Assembly (NCBI GenBank): GCA_031283115.1
Contig: JAITCK010000046.1
Coordinates: 1-11,285 of the forward strand
Length of the DNA: 11,285 nucleotides
Direction: 5' to 3'
Source of the DNA: Cellulomonadaceae bacterium
GTDB lineage: Bacteria > Actinomycetota > Actinomycetes > Actinomycetales > Cellulomonadaceae
The notes beneath the pieces were generated by a model that saw only the letters and a list, made by a program, of their open reading frames with translations, did not search any database and was not told the DNA's origin. The translations under genes were made by a program, and so were the position numbers. How positions within the stretch are numbered: position 1 is the stretch's first letter; each line of letters starts with the position of its first letter. This document shows, piece after piece, positions 1 to 7,153 of this stretch.

Positions 1-1296
1 GGCGTCGGCGCCTGCTACAGCGGCGATCACTGCCGGGTGGCGGGACGTCAACTGGCCGATGGTATCGGTGAGGCCGCCGCGCGCGGCGGCAGGATCTAAC
101 GACGTGAGGACGACAACGAGAGCCCGCTGCGCCTCACGGGCCTGCACTTGGGCGACCAGGGCGGGCCAGTCGGTTTCGATGAGGCGTGGAGTGACAGTGG
201 CTAAGGCGTCGGCCACCTCGGGCAGCAGGCGGGGGCCGGAGGCTCCGGCGACGCGGGCCCGCAGCGTCCGGTCGAAGGCGAGCACTTGCACACGGTCGCC
301 CGCCCGGTCGGCCAGGGCGGCCAGCAGTAGGGCGGCTTCGATGGACGCTTCGACGCGCGGGTATCCGGCGTCGGATGCAGCACCAGTAGGGGCGCGGGTG
401 TGTGCGGGTTGATGTCCGACGGCGCCCCGGCCGCTGACAGAACCATTCCCGCTGCGGCCCGTCTCAGCGGATGTCACCCCGACGCGCACGGCGGACGTGC
501 GGCCAGTGTCGATGACGATGAGGACGCGGCGGTCGCGTTCGGGACGCCAGGTGCGCACAACAACATCGGCGCGACGGGCGGTGGCCCGCCAGTCGATAGA
601 CCGCACGTCATCTCCGACAACGTATTCCCGCAGGGAGTCGAACTCTGTGCCCTGGCCGCGCACTTGAACGGCGGCCCGTCCGTCGAGTTCACGCAGGCGG
701 GCCAGGCGGGAGGGCAGGTGGCGACGGGAGGCGAATTCGGGCAGGACGCGCAGACGGACGGGCACGGGAATGGTTGCCTGCCTGGCCGCGAGGCCCAGCG
801 GCCCGAAAGACCGGATGGTCACCGGGCCCGCCTGGCGGTCGCCGCGACGGGTAGGGAGTAGGGGAGTGCGTAGGCGGGTGCCCTCCCCGGCAGGCAAGGC
901 CACTCGATGTCGGGCCGACCGGGCGGTCACGGCAGAGGATGCGGGGGTGGAGTGGATGGCTGGCCCGTCGTGGTCAGCCGTATCAGCGCTGACACTCGCT
1001 ACGCCAGCATCAGGCACGACGGACGGCGGCCAGGCATCCCGAATGACAGCCCGCAAACGGCGGCCAGACGTGTTGACCACATCAAGGTCACACCGTGCCG
1101 CGTCACCAAGCCGCACAGACGTGGGCGCCCGGCGGGTCACCGTCACGGCGCGAGGCGACGCAGCCAGGACAACATCGACCAGGCAGGCGACCAGCACACA
1201 TGCCGCCCAAACCAGTACAGTCCCCGGCGCAGGCCACATGGCGACAGCCAGCAGGCCCAGGCCTGCAAGCACTAGCGCCCGCCAGGTTATCGCCAT
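1..1296 (-). CDS. DUF58 domain protein (vWA-like partner of MoxR), 3' end beyond left edge
   Basis: Reverse-strand translation from ATG at 1296 stays open for 432 codons to the window edge, so the C-terminus is missing. Two membrane segments lie at about residues 5-22 and 27-46. The DUF58 core follows: EFDSLREYVVGDDVRSIDW (218-236), then TARRADVVVRTW, then a strand ending in DTGRT (263-267), the position of the metal site in von Willebrand A folds. Later come a helix with AALLLAALADRAGDRV (321-336) and strand ALVVVLTS (392-399). DUF58 proteins are membrane-anchored proteins of unresolved function that are almost always encoded beside a MoxR ATPase; partnership with it is inferred from that pattern and from the operon. 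Residues 274-312 form a Gly/Ser/Ala-rich stretch just after the DTGRT strand, where I recall family members being much shorter. A good ribosome-binding site supports the start. The family call is firm; the role is not known. Confidence 0.93.
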   Translation of the reverse strand, partial: MAITWRALVLAGLGLLAVAMWPAPGTVLVWAACVLVACLVDVVLAASPRAVTVTRRAPTSVRLGDAARCDLDVVNTSGRRLRAVIRDAWPPSVVPDAGVASVSADTADHDGPAIHSTPASSAVTARSARHRVALPAGEGTRLRTPLLPTRRGDRQAGPVTIRSFGPLGLAARQATIPVPVRLRVLPEFASRRHLPSRLARLRELDGRAAVQVRGQGTEFDSLREYVVGDDVRSIDWRATARRADVVVRTWRPERDRRVLIVIDTGRTSAVRVGVTSAETGRSGNGSVSGRGAVGHQPAHTRAPTGAASDAGYPRVEASIEAALLLAALADRAGDRVQVLAFDRTLRARVAGASGPRLLPEVADALATVTPRLIETDWPALVAQVQAREAQRALVVVLTSLDPAAARGGLTDTIGQLTSRHPAVIAAVAGADA

Positions 1297-1349
1297 GCGT
1301 GCACCTCCTGGCCTGCCTCGCCCATCATCGGAAGCATCATCAGAGCCAT
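1287..1349 (-). CDS. Possible 20-codon bridging mini-ORF between moxR and the DUF58 gene
   Basis: On the minus strand the moxR stop reads TAATG, so an ATG at 1349 overlaps the stop by one base. It opens a 20-codon frame with five methionines in its first nine residues (MALMMLPMM), ending in TAA at 1289-1287, ten bases inside the DUF58 gene. It has no ribosome-binding site of its own and would rely on reinitiation. It bridges the only non-overlapping gap between moxR and its partner, so it may act as a translational coupler rather than encode a functional peptide. Chance is a serious alternative at this length. Confidence 0.2.
   Translation of the reverse strand: MALMMLPMMGEAGQEVHAWR
1302..1309 (-). 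promoter_or_regulatory. Ribosome-binding site of the DUF58 gene
   Basis: On the minus strand AGGAGGTG lies 5 bases before the ATG at 1296. It is a near-perfect anti-16S match and fixes that start, so the DUF58 gene can be initiated independently as well as by coupling to moxR. Confidence 0.8.
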
Positions 1350-2317
1350 TACCGCGGCACGGGGGCGGTGGCTAACACGGCAGACAGCACGTTTTCGGCG
1401 GTGACGCCCTCCAACTCCGCTTCGGGGCGCAGGGCGACGCGGTGCCGCAGGGTTGCTGGAGCCAAGGCTTTGACGTCGTCGGGCGTGACAAAGGCTCGTC
1501 CGCACAGCCAGGCCCAGGCCCGCGACGTGGCGAGCAGGGCCGTGGCGCCACGCGGGGAGACGCCCAGGGATAGTGACGGCGACCGGCGAGTGGCCCGGCA
1601 GATGTCAACGACGTAGGCGAGCACTTCGGGGGCCACCTGCACGGCCTTGACCTGGGCGCGGGCAGCAGTCAGGTCTGCGGCAGAGGCCACGGGACGCACC
1701 CCGGCGGCATCCAGATCGCGCGGGTCGAATCCGCCCGCGTGCCGGGTCAACACTTCGATTTCTTGGTCGCGCGGCGGCACGGGCAGCACCACTTTGAGCA
1801 GGAAGCGGTCGAGTTGCGCCTCGGGCAGCGAGTAGGTGCCCTCGTATTCGATGGGGTTCTGCGTGGCGATGACGACAAAGGGGTCGGGCAGGGGGCGGGG
1901 CGTGCCGTCTACCGTCACTTGCCGTTCCTCCATGGCCTCCAGTAGGGCGGCCTGGGTTTTGGGGGGTGTGCGGTTGATTTCGTCAGCCAACAGCAGGTTG
2001 GTGAACACCGGCCCGGCCCGGAAACTGAACTCTGCCGTGCGGGCGTCATAGACGAGAGAACCGGTGACATCGCCGGGCATGAGGTCGGGCGTGAACTGGA
2101 CCCGCTTGGTTTCCAGGTCCAGTGCGGCAGCCAGAGACCGCACCAGCAGGGTCTTGGCAACACCTGGCACCCCCTCCAACAGCACATGACCGGAACACAG
2201 CAAGGCGATAAGCAGGCTGGTCACAGCCCCGTCCTGCCCGACGACAGCCTTGCCTACCTCGGTGCGGACAGCCGACATGGCGGCGTGGAGGTTGGGAGTG
2301 GATTCTTCGATGGTCAT
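1349..2317 (-). CDS. MoxR-family AAA+ ATPase
   Basis: 322 residues, a normal length for MoxR ATPases, which use ATP hydrolysis to remodel or mature protein complexes, usually with a vWA-domain partner. Visible motifs in order: Walker A GVPGVAKT (49-56), Walker B LLLADEIN (108-115), sensor 1 in ATQNP (151-155), the arginine region EAQLDRF (166-172), and sensor 2 SPRG (254-257) in the lid domain. MoxR proteins carry Ala-Lys-Thr in Walker A rather than the commoner Gly-Lys-Thr, as here. The protein is cytoplasmic, with no signal peptide. Its ATG overlaps the TGA of the DUF4350 gene (ATGA, 2317-2314), which suggests translational coupling. No catalytic residue is missing. It probably works on or with the DUF58 protein encoded next in the operon; the substrate cannot be read from the sequence. 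Confidence 0.96.
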   Translation of the reverse strand: MTIEESTPNLHAAMSAVRTEVGKAVVGQDGAVTSLLIALLCSGHVLLEGVPGVAKTLLVRSLAAALDLETKRVQFTPDLMPGDVTGSLVYDARTAEFSFRAGPVFTNLLLADEINRTPPKTQAALLEAMEERQVTVDGTPRPLPDPFVVIATQNPIEYEGTYSLPEAQLDRFLLKVVLPVPPRDQEIEVLTRHAGGFDPRDLDAAGVRPVASAADLTAARAQVKAVQVAPEVLAYVVDICRATRRSPSLSLGVSPRGATALLATSRAWAWLCGRAFVTPDDVKALAPATLRHRVALRPEAELEGVTAENVLSAVLATAPVPR

Positions 2318-3723
2318 GTTCTCTCGTTCTCTAGGGAGTCAAGGTGTCGGGCCAAAACGGCAAGGGCGGTGTCGCTGGTAGGGGGTGGGCCGTACAGCAG
2401 CCAGCGCACATCAAGCGGCTCCTGTCCACATGCCTGAGAGATAGCGTCTACCAGGGCGGCGGGTTCGACGGTTCGGGGCAGGCCCAGCCGGTGGGCCAGC
2501 CGGTCAGCGCTGGCAGCGCGCAGGGCAGCAGCGGCGTGGCCTCGTGCCCTGGCTCGCCGGTAGAGGCGCCCGCGTCCGCGTACAGTCTCGGCGGCGGGCA
2601 CGACGACGGGCAAGGGTTCGGCAACCAGCGGACCCAGCCTGCGGCCCTGCCAGAGGGCGGCAACCGCCACGCACAGCAGGGCCCACCAGCCGACAAGGCC
2701 CGACCATGCGGGCATGGTCGCCCACAAACCTACCGAACCAGCATCGTCAGTTCCCGCGTCCGTTCCGATGGCCTGGCTGTCAGGGGTGAGCCAGACCAGG
2801 TGGTTGTGGCCGCCCAGCAGCCACAGGGCGAGGGCTGCGTTGCCTTCCTCTGTGATAGCAGCGTTGGTGAGGAAGGCGCCCTCGGACACGGCGGTGACGG
2901 TGCGTGTTCCCCACCGGGCAGCATCACCGGCAGACGGGGCGGCCTGGGTCTGAACCAGCGCATAGAAGGTGGTGTCTTCATCGGACGTGGCCGGATAGCA
3001 GGCGGTGACAGCCGACGCAGCGCCTACCGCATCGCCGGTGACAAGGCCGGTTGAGGCGTCGGTGACGGTGCCAGCCAGGGTGAACATCATCAGGCCCGTG
3101 GTGAAAGTCGACCTGTCAAAGGTGACGGCGGCGGCAGCCTGCGCGGCAGTCAGAGCACAGGTAGGTGCCAGCGTTGTGGGGGTGTTGACAAAGGTGCTGG
3201 CGACGATGGCTCCCGCGCTGGCGGCCTTCAACAGGGCGTCATCTTGCCCGACCAGAACAAGATGGTCGGCGCCCGCGCCCGTGAGGGCTTCCACCTGCTC
3301 GTCGTCAAACCAGGTTCCCCAACTGCCGGGCGTGACCAGCAGTGTCACGCCCGCGCCAGTTCCTTCGTCAGTTGTAGGTGAGGCGACAGCCTGCACGGCA
3401 GCATCAACATCTGTCACATGGTGGACGTGTACACCCTGCCTGCCCAACACCTGAGCGAGGGCTTGTGCGCCGTCGGCTGTCACCGAGTCGGGGGCGTAGG
3501 GCAGGCCGGACGAGGCAGGCCGGGTGACGGCCAGCGCTGCGACAACAACGGCCAGGCAGGCGGCAACAAGCACCGTCCAGCGGATGCGACTCCACCGCCG
3601 GGCCGCCCTGGAGCGTGCCGTTGTCCCGTCCCCGGTGGCCGATGCACTGGACGACACGGTGAATCCTGCCGCCGCCGTTTCTGGAAGGCCGGTGGGTGCC
3701 TGCGTCATTGTTGGCGTACTCAT
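2314..3723 (-). CDS. DUF4350 membrane protein of the MoxR operon
   Basis: 469 residues from ATG 3723. A disordered N-terminus is followed by a basic stretch and transmembrane segment 1 (about 48-67). Then comes the DUF4350 signature SGLPYAPDSVTADGAQALAQ (from about 72) and an extracytoplasmic domain of roughly 270 residues. Transmembrane segment 2 (about 342-358) is followed by the conserved cytoplasmic block LWQGRRLGPLVAEPLPVVVP and ETVRGRGRLYRRAR (about 379-392). The extracytoplasmic part holds two cysteines (about 189 and 242) that could pair. A GTG at 3726 directly precedes the ATG, and both overlap the upstream stop. The AGGG-like ribosome-binding site is 7 bases from the ATG but only 4 from the GTG, so I prefer the ATG. 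The family recurs beside MoxR and DUF58 genes in Actinobacteria. Biochemical function is unknown; a membrane scaffold for the MoxR/DUF58 machine is an inference. Confidence 0.9.
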   Translation of the reverse strand: MSTPTMTQAPTGLPETAAAGFTVSSSASATGDGTTARSRAARRWSRIRWTVLVAACLAVVVAALAVTRPASSGLPYAPDSVTADGAQALAQVLGRQGVHVHHVTDVDAAVQAVASPTTDEGTGAGVTLLVTPGSWGTWFDDEQVEALTGAGADHLVLVGQDDALLKAASAGAIVASTFVNTPTTLAPTCALTAAQAAAAVTFDRSTFTTGLMMFTLAGTVTDASTGLVTGDAVGAASAVTACYPATSDEDTTFYALVQTQAAPSAGDAARWGTRTVTAVSEGAFLTNAAITEEGNAALALWLLGGHNHLVWLTPDSQAIGTDAGTDDAGSVGLWATMPAWSGLVGWWALLCVAVAALWQGRRLGPLVAEPLPVVVPAAETVRGRGRLYRRARARGHAAAALRAASADRLAHRLGLPRTVEPAALVDAISQACGQEPLDVRWLLYGPPPTSDTALAVLARHLDSLENERT

Positions 3724-4499
3724 CACGTCACCCTTGACGGGTCAGGCGTTGCAGCCGCCAACTTTGGTGCGGTCGTTAGCGTCCCCTCAGTTTCGCCGTC
3801 AAACCCGGCGCTACCAGCGCCACCAACGTCACTGTCAGACTTTCGCCGTAGCGGGCGTGCAGCGCTGGCGGCTTGGTCGAGGGAACGCAGGTCGGCGTCA
3901 TCGTCGGCGTGGGCGGGCAGGTGCCCGTAGATGACGGCGTCGAACAGGCCAGCCGCATCATGCATCCGTGCGGCCAGGGACGGCAGGGCGTCGGCGGCTA
4001 CTTGAGCGGACTCCTGGGCGGTGCGGCCAGGCATGTTGTCGATGATGACCCGTTCTTCCAGTGCACGGATGATGGCGCGGAAGCGTTCGGCGACAGCCTG
4101 CGTCCACTCTCCACGCAAGGCGGCAGCGTCGGCGGCGGCCCGCAGGTCGGCGGCAGTTCGCGTGTCGTCATCGTCGACTAGGGCAGGTTTGCGCTGTTGG
4201 ATGCGGGCCAGCCGCACCGGCCCCGCCACCAGGAAGGCGACAGCCACGACGACGGCGACAGCCAGCAAAGTCCAGGCGATGGCCTGCCCGGGTGGGGCGG
4301 CAGCATCGCCGACCCTGTCAAAGAGGCCACCCAGCCAGTCCAGGCCGCGTTCCAGCAGGGACGGGGACGTGGAATATTCGGGGCGGGCCAGTTCTTCCAG
4401 CAGCCAGCGGCGGGCTTCCTCGCGCGTTGGTTCGACGGGAGGGTCAGCAAAAGGTATGACGGAGGCGAACCGCGCCAATACAGTCGTCAATGTTGTCAT
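3723..4499 (-). CDS. DUF4129 domain membrane protein
   Basis: 258 residues. A soluble N-terminal part contains PTREEARRWLLEELARPEY (24-42), followed by a Trp-rich helix, one transmembrane segment (about 72-93) and a cytoplasmic DUF4129 domain (about 118-215). The diagnostic residues are W132, RFRAIIRALEER (139-150), PGRTAQE (157-163) and FDAVIYG (186-192). The last 40 residues are low-complexity. Some DUF4129 domains sit at the C-terminus of transglutaminase-like proteins; here the domain stands alone, with no transglutaminase part. It is the second gene of the operon, 44 bases after the membrane-protein gene and overlapping the next gene at its stop. AGGAGGTGA at 4507-4515 lies 7 bases from the ATG and sets the start. 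Family call is firm; the role, probably within the MoxR/DUF58 membrane assembly, is inferred from context. Confidence 0.9.
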   Translation of the reverse strand: MTTLTTVLARFASVIPFADPPVEPTREEARRWLLEELARPEYSTSPSLLERGLDWLGGLFDRVGDAAAPPGQAIAWTLLAVAVVVAVAFLVAGPVRLARIQQRKPALVDDDDTRTAADLRAAADAAALRGEWTQAVAERFRAIIRALEERVIIDNMPGRTAQESAQVAADALPSLAARMHDAAGLFDAVIYGHLPAHADDDADLRSLDQAASAARPLRRKSDSDVGGAGSAGFDGETEGTLTTAPKLAAATPDPSRVT

Positions 4500-4506
4500 C
4501 GTTTCG

Positions 4507-4515
4507 TCACCTCCT
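4507..4515 (-). promoter_or_regulatory. Strong ribosome-binding site of the DUF4129 gene
   Basis: Minus-strand AGGAGGTGA ends 7 bases before the ATG at 4499. It is one of the two best anti-16S matches in this operon, the other being that of the DUF58 gene. It suggests efficient independent initiation after the 44-base gap. Confidence 0.8.
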
Positions 4516-4543
4516 GTCGTCAGTTATCGGGTCTGACCTGTCG

Positions 4544-5704
4544 TCAGAGGGTCGTTACGCCGTTGACCTTCAGCCGGTCGGCGGCGGCCGCAGCCAAGGC
4601 GACATCAAGTCCCTCGCGGCGCATCCGCGCGTCAATGTAAAGCAGAGCGACAACCGAGGCCGTGAAAATAGTGGAGATAGTTGTCGACACGATGGTGGTC
4701 AACACTGTGACGGCAAGCAGCCCGGCTACCGACCCGGAAACCGTCGGAATAAGGGTGACGGCAGACAACGGCATGGACACGATCTGCGAAATGACAGACA
4801 CGACGAACGCCGCCAACAAGTAGATGCCCAAAATCCGCCAAAATCCGCCCCGTGACAGTTTCCATCCGCGGGACACACACCGCCACAAGCCCACATTCTC
4901 TAAAGCAAGCGTGGGGGGCACCAGCAGCAGACGGACACCCAGCCAGACTAGCGCCGCAACTACGGCAAGACCTGCCACAATGCCGCTGATGACAGCCGCC
5001 GCCGTTGACGCCTGCGACAGCGACCAGGCAAGCAGCGCGACCAGCAGAATACCTACAGACACCGCAGCAAACATGAACACGGCGTTGAGGAAAGTCCAGC
5101 CGATAAGCCGCCATACGCGCGGGCGTACCCGCTGCCACACATCCCGCACGGACGCCTTGTCACCCAGCACCGACCTGGACACAGAGACGGTGAGAATACC
5201 GCCAAGAACCGGCCCAGCCAGCAGCATCGCAAACCCTGGCCCCATCATGGCGGTGTACATCTGCGCGATGGCATCTGCAGAACCGAGCCCCATGCCTGTG
5301 AGGTCATCGTCAGAAAGTGCCTGACCTATCAGCCCGGACGCCCCCTGCGTCAAAAGTTGCCCGACAGCAACCCCTAACACTGTGGCGGCGAGGATGACCA
5401 GCAGCGACATTCCCAACATGACCGCCGGGTTATGCCGCACCGCCCCGAAAGCCCCATCGAAAATCTCGCCCAAACCCAGCGGACGTAAGGGCACAATGCC
5501 GGGCTTGTCGGCAGGTGGGGGAGCGTAACCGTAAGGCGTAGCGCTAGGCGGCGGCCCGTAGTGTGGTTGCATGGGTTGCGGTGGCCCGTATTGTCCCTGC
5601 CCAAACTGTGGTTCCTGACCCCAACCCGACGACCCTTGCGGCGTCACAGGTAGTGCCGGTGGTTCCGGGGGAGTAGGTGGTGCGGGTTGCCACTGCGTGC
5701 TCAT
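4544..5704 (-). CDS. Multi-pass membrane protein, GDPD membrane-domain type
   Basis: 386 residues. The first 70 are rich in Pro, Gln, Gly and Tyr and probably disordered in the cytoplasm. A conserved entry helix RPLGLGEIFDGAF (74-86) precedes about six hydrophobic segments (roughly 95-116, 157-176, 199-228, 237-264, 288-311, 324-357). The block LLLVPPTLALENVGLWRCVS followed by RGWKLSRGGFWRILG, and the tail ALLYIDARMRREGLDVAL (353-370), are typical of proteins annotated as glycerophosphoryl diester phosphodiesterase membrane-domain proteins. No phosphodiesterase catalytic domain is present, so the enzyme name should not be taken literally. It is the first gene of the minus-strand operon and diverges from pfp. 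Start: ATG 5704, preceded by GAGGAACG. A transport or membrane-scaffold role is possible; the sequence does not say which. Confidence 0.85.
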   Translation of the reverse strand: MSTQWQPAPPTPPEPPALPVTPQGSSGWGQEPQFGQGQYGPPQPMQPHYGPPPSATPYGYAPPPADKPGIVPLRPLGLGEIFDGAFGAVRHNPAVMLGMSLLVILAATVLGVAVGQLLTQGASGLIGQALSDDDLTGMGLGSADAIAQMYTAMMGPGFAMLLAGPVLGGILTVSVSRSVLGDKASVRDVWQRVRPRVWRLIGWTFLNAVFMFAAVSVGILLVALLAWSLSQASTAAAVISGIVAGLAVVAALVWLGVRLLLVPPTLALENVGLWRCVSRGWKLSRGGFWRILGIYLLAAFVVSVISQIVSMPLSAVTLIPTVSGSVAGLLAVTVLTTIVSTTISTIFTASVVALLYIDARMRREGLDVALAAAAADRLKVNGVTTL

Positions 5705-5739
5705 CGTTCCTCAATCCTTCATGGCTCAACACTGCCGTC

Positions 5740-5745
5740 ACCCTA
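5740..5745 (-). promoter_or_regulatory. Candidate -10 box for the five-gene minus-strand operon
   Basis: Minus strand reads TAGGGT, matching the actinobacterial TANNNT pattern. It would start a transcript about 29 bases before the ATG at 5704. No convincing -35 element is visible, so this is a weak call. Confidence 0.25.
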
Positions 5746-5773
5746 ACGCGAGTCCCCCAGCACGCCCCGCATT

Positions 5774-5821
5774 GGCACCGCTGCGGCACCTGGAACGTGC
5801 TGATGGCGCCCGCGTGGCGCC
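5774..5821. repeat. Two pairs of GGCRCC hexamers with 11-base spacing in the divergent promoter region
   Basis: GGCACC occurs at 5774 and 5785, and GGCGCC at 5805 and 5816. Within each pair the hexamers repeat every 11 bases, about one helical turn, with 5 bases between them. The second pair is also self-complementary and could form a 6-base-pair hairpin (5805-5821). The elements lie between the two divergent promoters. They could be tandem half-sites for a regulator; chance in GC-rich DNA is the alternative. Confidence 0.35.
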
Positions 5822-5850
5822 GGGGGGTGGCTGGTGTCGGTGGGTGGCCC

Positions 5851-5856
5851 TAAGAT
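5851..5856 (+). promoter_or_regulatory. Candidate -10 box of pfp
   Basis: TAAGAT matches the TANNNT -10 pattern and would place transcription start near 5863, about 48 bases before the ATG. No strong -35 hexamer is seen upstream in the G-rich stretch. It lies immediately before the 19-base palindrome, which would then cover the transcription start. Confidence 0.4.
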
Positions 5857-5861
5857 CAGGC

Positions 5862-5880
5862 GTGGATTGTTACAACCCAC
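5862..5880. promoter_or_regulatory. 19-base inverted repeat, probable operator of pfp
   Basis: GTGGATTGTTACAACCCAC is a palindrome with eight of nine base pairs matching around a central T (GTGG-a-TTGT-t-ACAA-c-CCAC). It begins six bases after the candidate -10 box and ends 30 bases before the pfp start. That position suits a site for a dimeric repressor blocking transcription initiation. The regulator is not identifiable from the window; a small RNA hairpin at the 5' end of the transcript is the alternative. Confidence 0.5.
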
Positions 5881-5910
5881 CTGCACCACTTCACACTGGA
5901 AGGTTTTACT

Positions 5911-7140
5911 ATGACGGTTCGTCGCGTGGCACTGCTCACTGCTGGCGGTTTCGCCCCCTGTCTGTCCTCGGCCGTTGGCGGCCTCATCGAGCGTTACACG
6001 GAACTCGACCCCTCCATCGAGATTATCGCCTACCAGTACGGCTACCGTGGCCTGCTCACCGGCGACTCCATCGACATGGGTCCGGCCCATTCGGAGGCTC
6101 GCAAGCAGGCGCACATCCTGCACAAGTTTGGCGGCTCTCCCATTGGCAACTCGCGCGTCAAGTTGACCAATGCGGCCGACTGCGTCAAGCGTGGCCTGGT
6201 CAAGGAGGGCGAGAACCCGCTGACTGTTGCCGCCGAGCAGTTGAAGGCTGACGGCGTGGACGTGCTGCACACCATCGGTGGCGACGACACCAACACCACG
6301 GCTGCCGACCTGGCCGCCTACCTGCACGACAACGGCTACGAACTGACCGTTGTCGGCCTGCCCAAGACCATCGACAACGACATCATCCCCATCGGCCAGT
6401 CTCTGGGCGCTTGGACTGCTGCCGAAGAGGGCGCCGGGTTTGCTGAGAACATTATTGGCGAGCACCGGTCGGGCGCCCGGATGCTCATCGTTCACGAGGT
6501 CATGGGCCGTCACTGTGGCTGGTTGACCGCCGCTACCGCCCAGGCCTACCGCAAACTGCTTGACCACAAGGAGTTCGCTCCGGCCCTGGGCTTCACCCGC
6601 GAGCGCCACGACGTTCACGCCGTGCTGCTGCCCGAACTGGAAATCGACATCGACGCTGAGGCTGCCCGCTTGCGTGCCGTCATGGACGAGTTGGGCAACG
6701 TCAACATCTTCCTGTCGGAGGGTGCTGGCATGCACGAGATCATCGAACAGCTGGAAGCCGCAGGCACCCCCCCGGCCCGTGACCCCTTCGGCCACGTCCG
6801 CCTGGACGAGATCAACCCCGGCCAGTGGTTTGCCAAGCAGTTCGCGGAAAAGTTGGGCGCCGAAAAGGTGATGATTCAGAAGTCCGGCTACTACTCCCGT
6901 GCCGCCCGCGCCAACGCCGACGACCTGCGCCTCATCAAGTCCATGACCGACTACGCCGTCGAGTGCGCCCTGCGCGGCGAGCCCGGCGTCATCGGCCACG
7001 ATGAAGAGGACGGCTACGTGCTCAAGGCCATCCCCTTCCCCCGCATCGCCGGAGGTAAGCCCTTCAACGTCAACCAGGACTGGTTCAAGGCCATGCTGGA
7101 CGACATCGGTCAGCCCTTCAAGCCTGCTGCCGCTCACTGA
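5911..7140 (+). CDS. pfp: Pyrophosphate-dependent 6-phosphofructokinase
   Basis: Transfers phosphate from pyrophosphate to fructose 6-phosphate, giving fructose 1,6-bisphosphate in a reversible, cytoplasmic glycolytic step (EC 2.7.1.90). 409 residues, close to the roughly 400-residue short bacterial forms. The N-terminal strand RRVALLTAGGFAPCLSSAVG (4-23) starts the donor-binding fold. Donor choice is readable: GGDDT (123-127) has Asp where ATP enzymes have Gly (GGDGS), and PKTIDND (151-157) has Lys where ATP enzymes usually have Gly. Both are hallmarks of the pyrophosphate type. MGRHCGWL (198-205), LPE (240-242), SEGAG (269-273) and YYSR (327-330) complete the substrate site. The ribosome-binding site GGAAGG (5898-5903) is 7 bases from the ATG. 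The gene is probably monocistronic, with a palindrome in its promoter and an intrinsic terminator after it. No residue needed for catalysis appears to be missing. Confidence 0.96.
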   Translation: MTVRRVALLTAGGFAPCLSSAVGGLIERYTELDPSIEIIAYQYGYRGLLTGDSIDMGPAHSEARKQAHILHKFGGSPIGNSRVKLTNAADCVKRGLVKEGENPLTVAAEQLKADGVDVLHTIGGDDTNTTAADLAAYLHDNGYELTVVGLPKTIDNDIIPIGQSLGAWTAAEEGAGFAENIIGEHRSGARMLIVHEVMGRHCGWLTAATAQAYRKLLDHKEFAPALGFTRERHDVHAVLLPELEIDIDAEAARLRAVMDELGNVNIFLSEGAGMHEIIEQLEAAGTPPARDPFGHVRLDEINPGQWFAKQFAEKLGAEKVMIQKSGYYSRAARANADDLRLIKSMTDYAVECALRGEPGVIGHDEEDGYVLKAIPFPRIAGGKPFNVNQDWFKAMLDDIGQPFKPAAAH

Positions 7141-7153
7141 CGAGTACGCTGGA

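Noticed and set aside
400..1616. Several plus-strand open frames of 120-200 codons at the left end
   Set aside because: They are antisense to the DUF58 and MoxR genes, are Arg/Ala/Thr-rich and show no family motif.
2344..3054. 236-codon plus-strand frame
   Set aside because: Antisense to the DUF4350 gene, with a composition typical of a complement-strand shadow.
4544..5704. Active glycerophosphodiester phosphodiesterase
   Set aside because: Only the membrane-domain type sequence is present; there is no catalytic GDPD domain.
5743..7137. 464-codon open frame on the minus strand covering all of pfp
   Set aside because: It mirrors the codons of an unambiguous pfp gene; its Val/Gly/Asp/Gln-rich composition is what GC-rich antisense frames give, and it has no recognisable domain.
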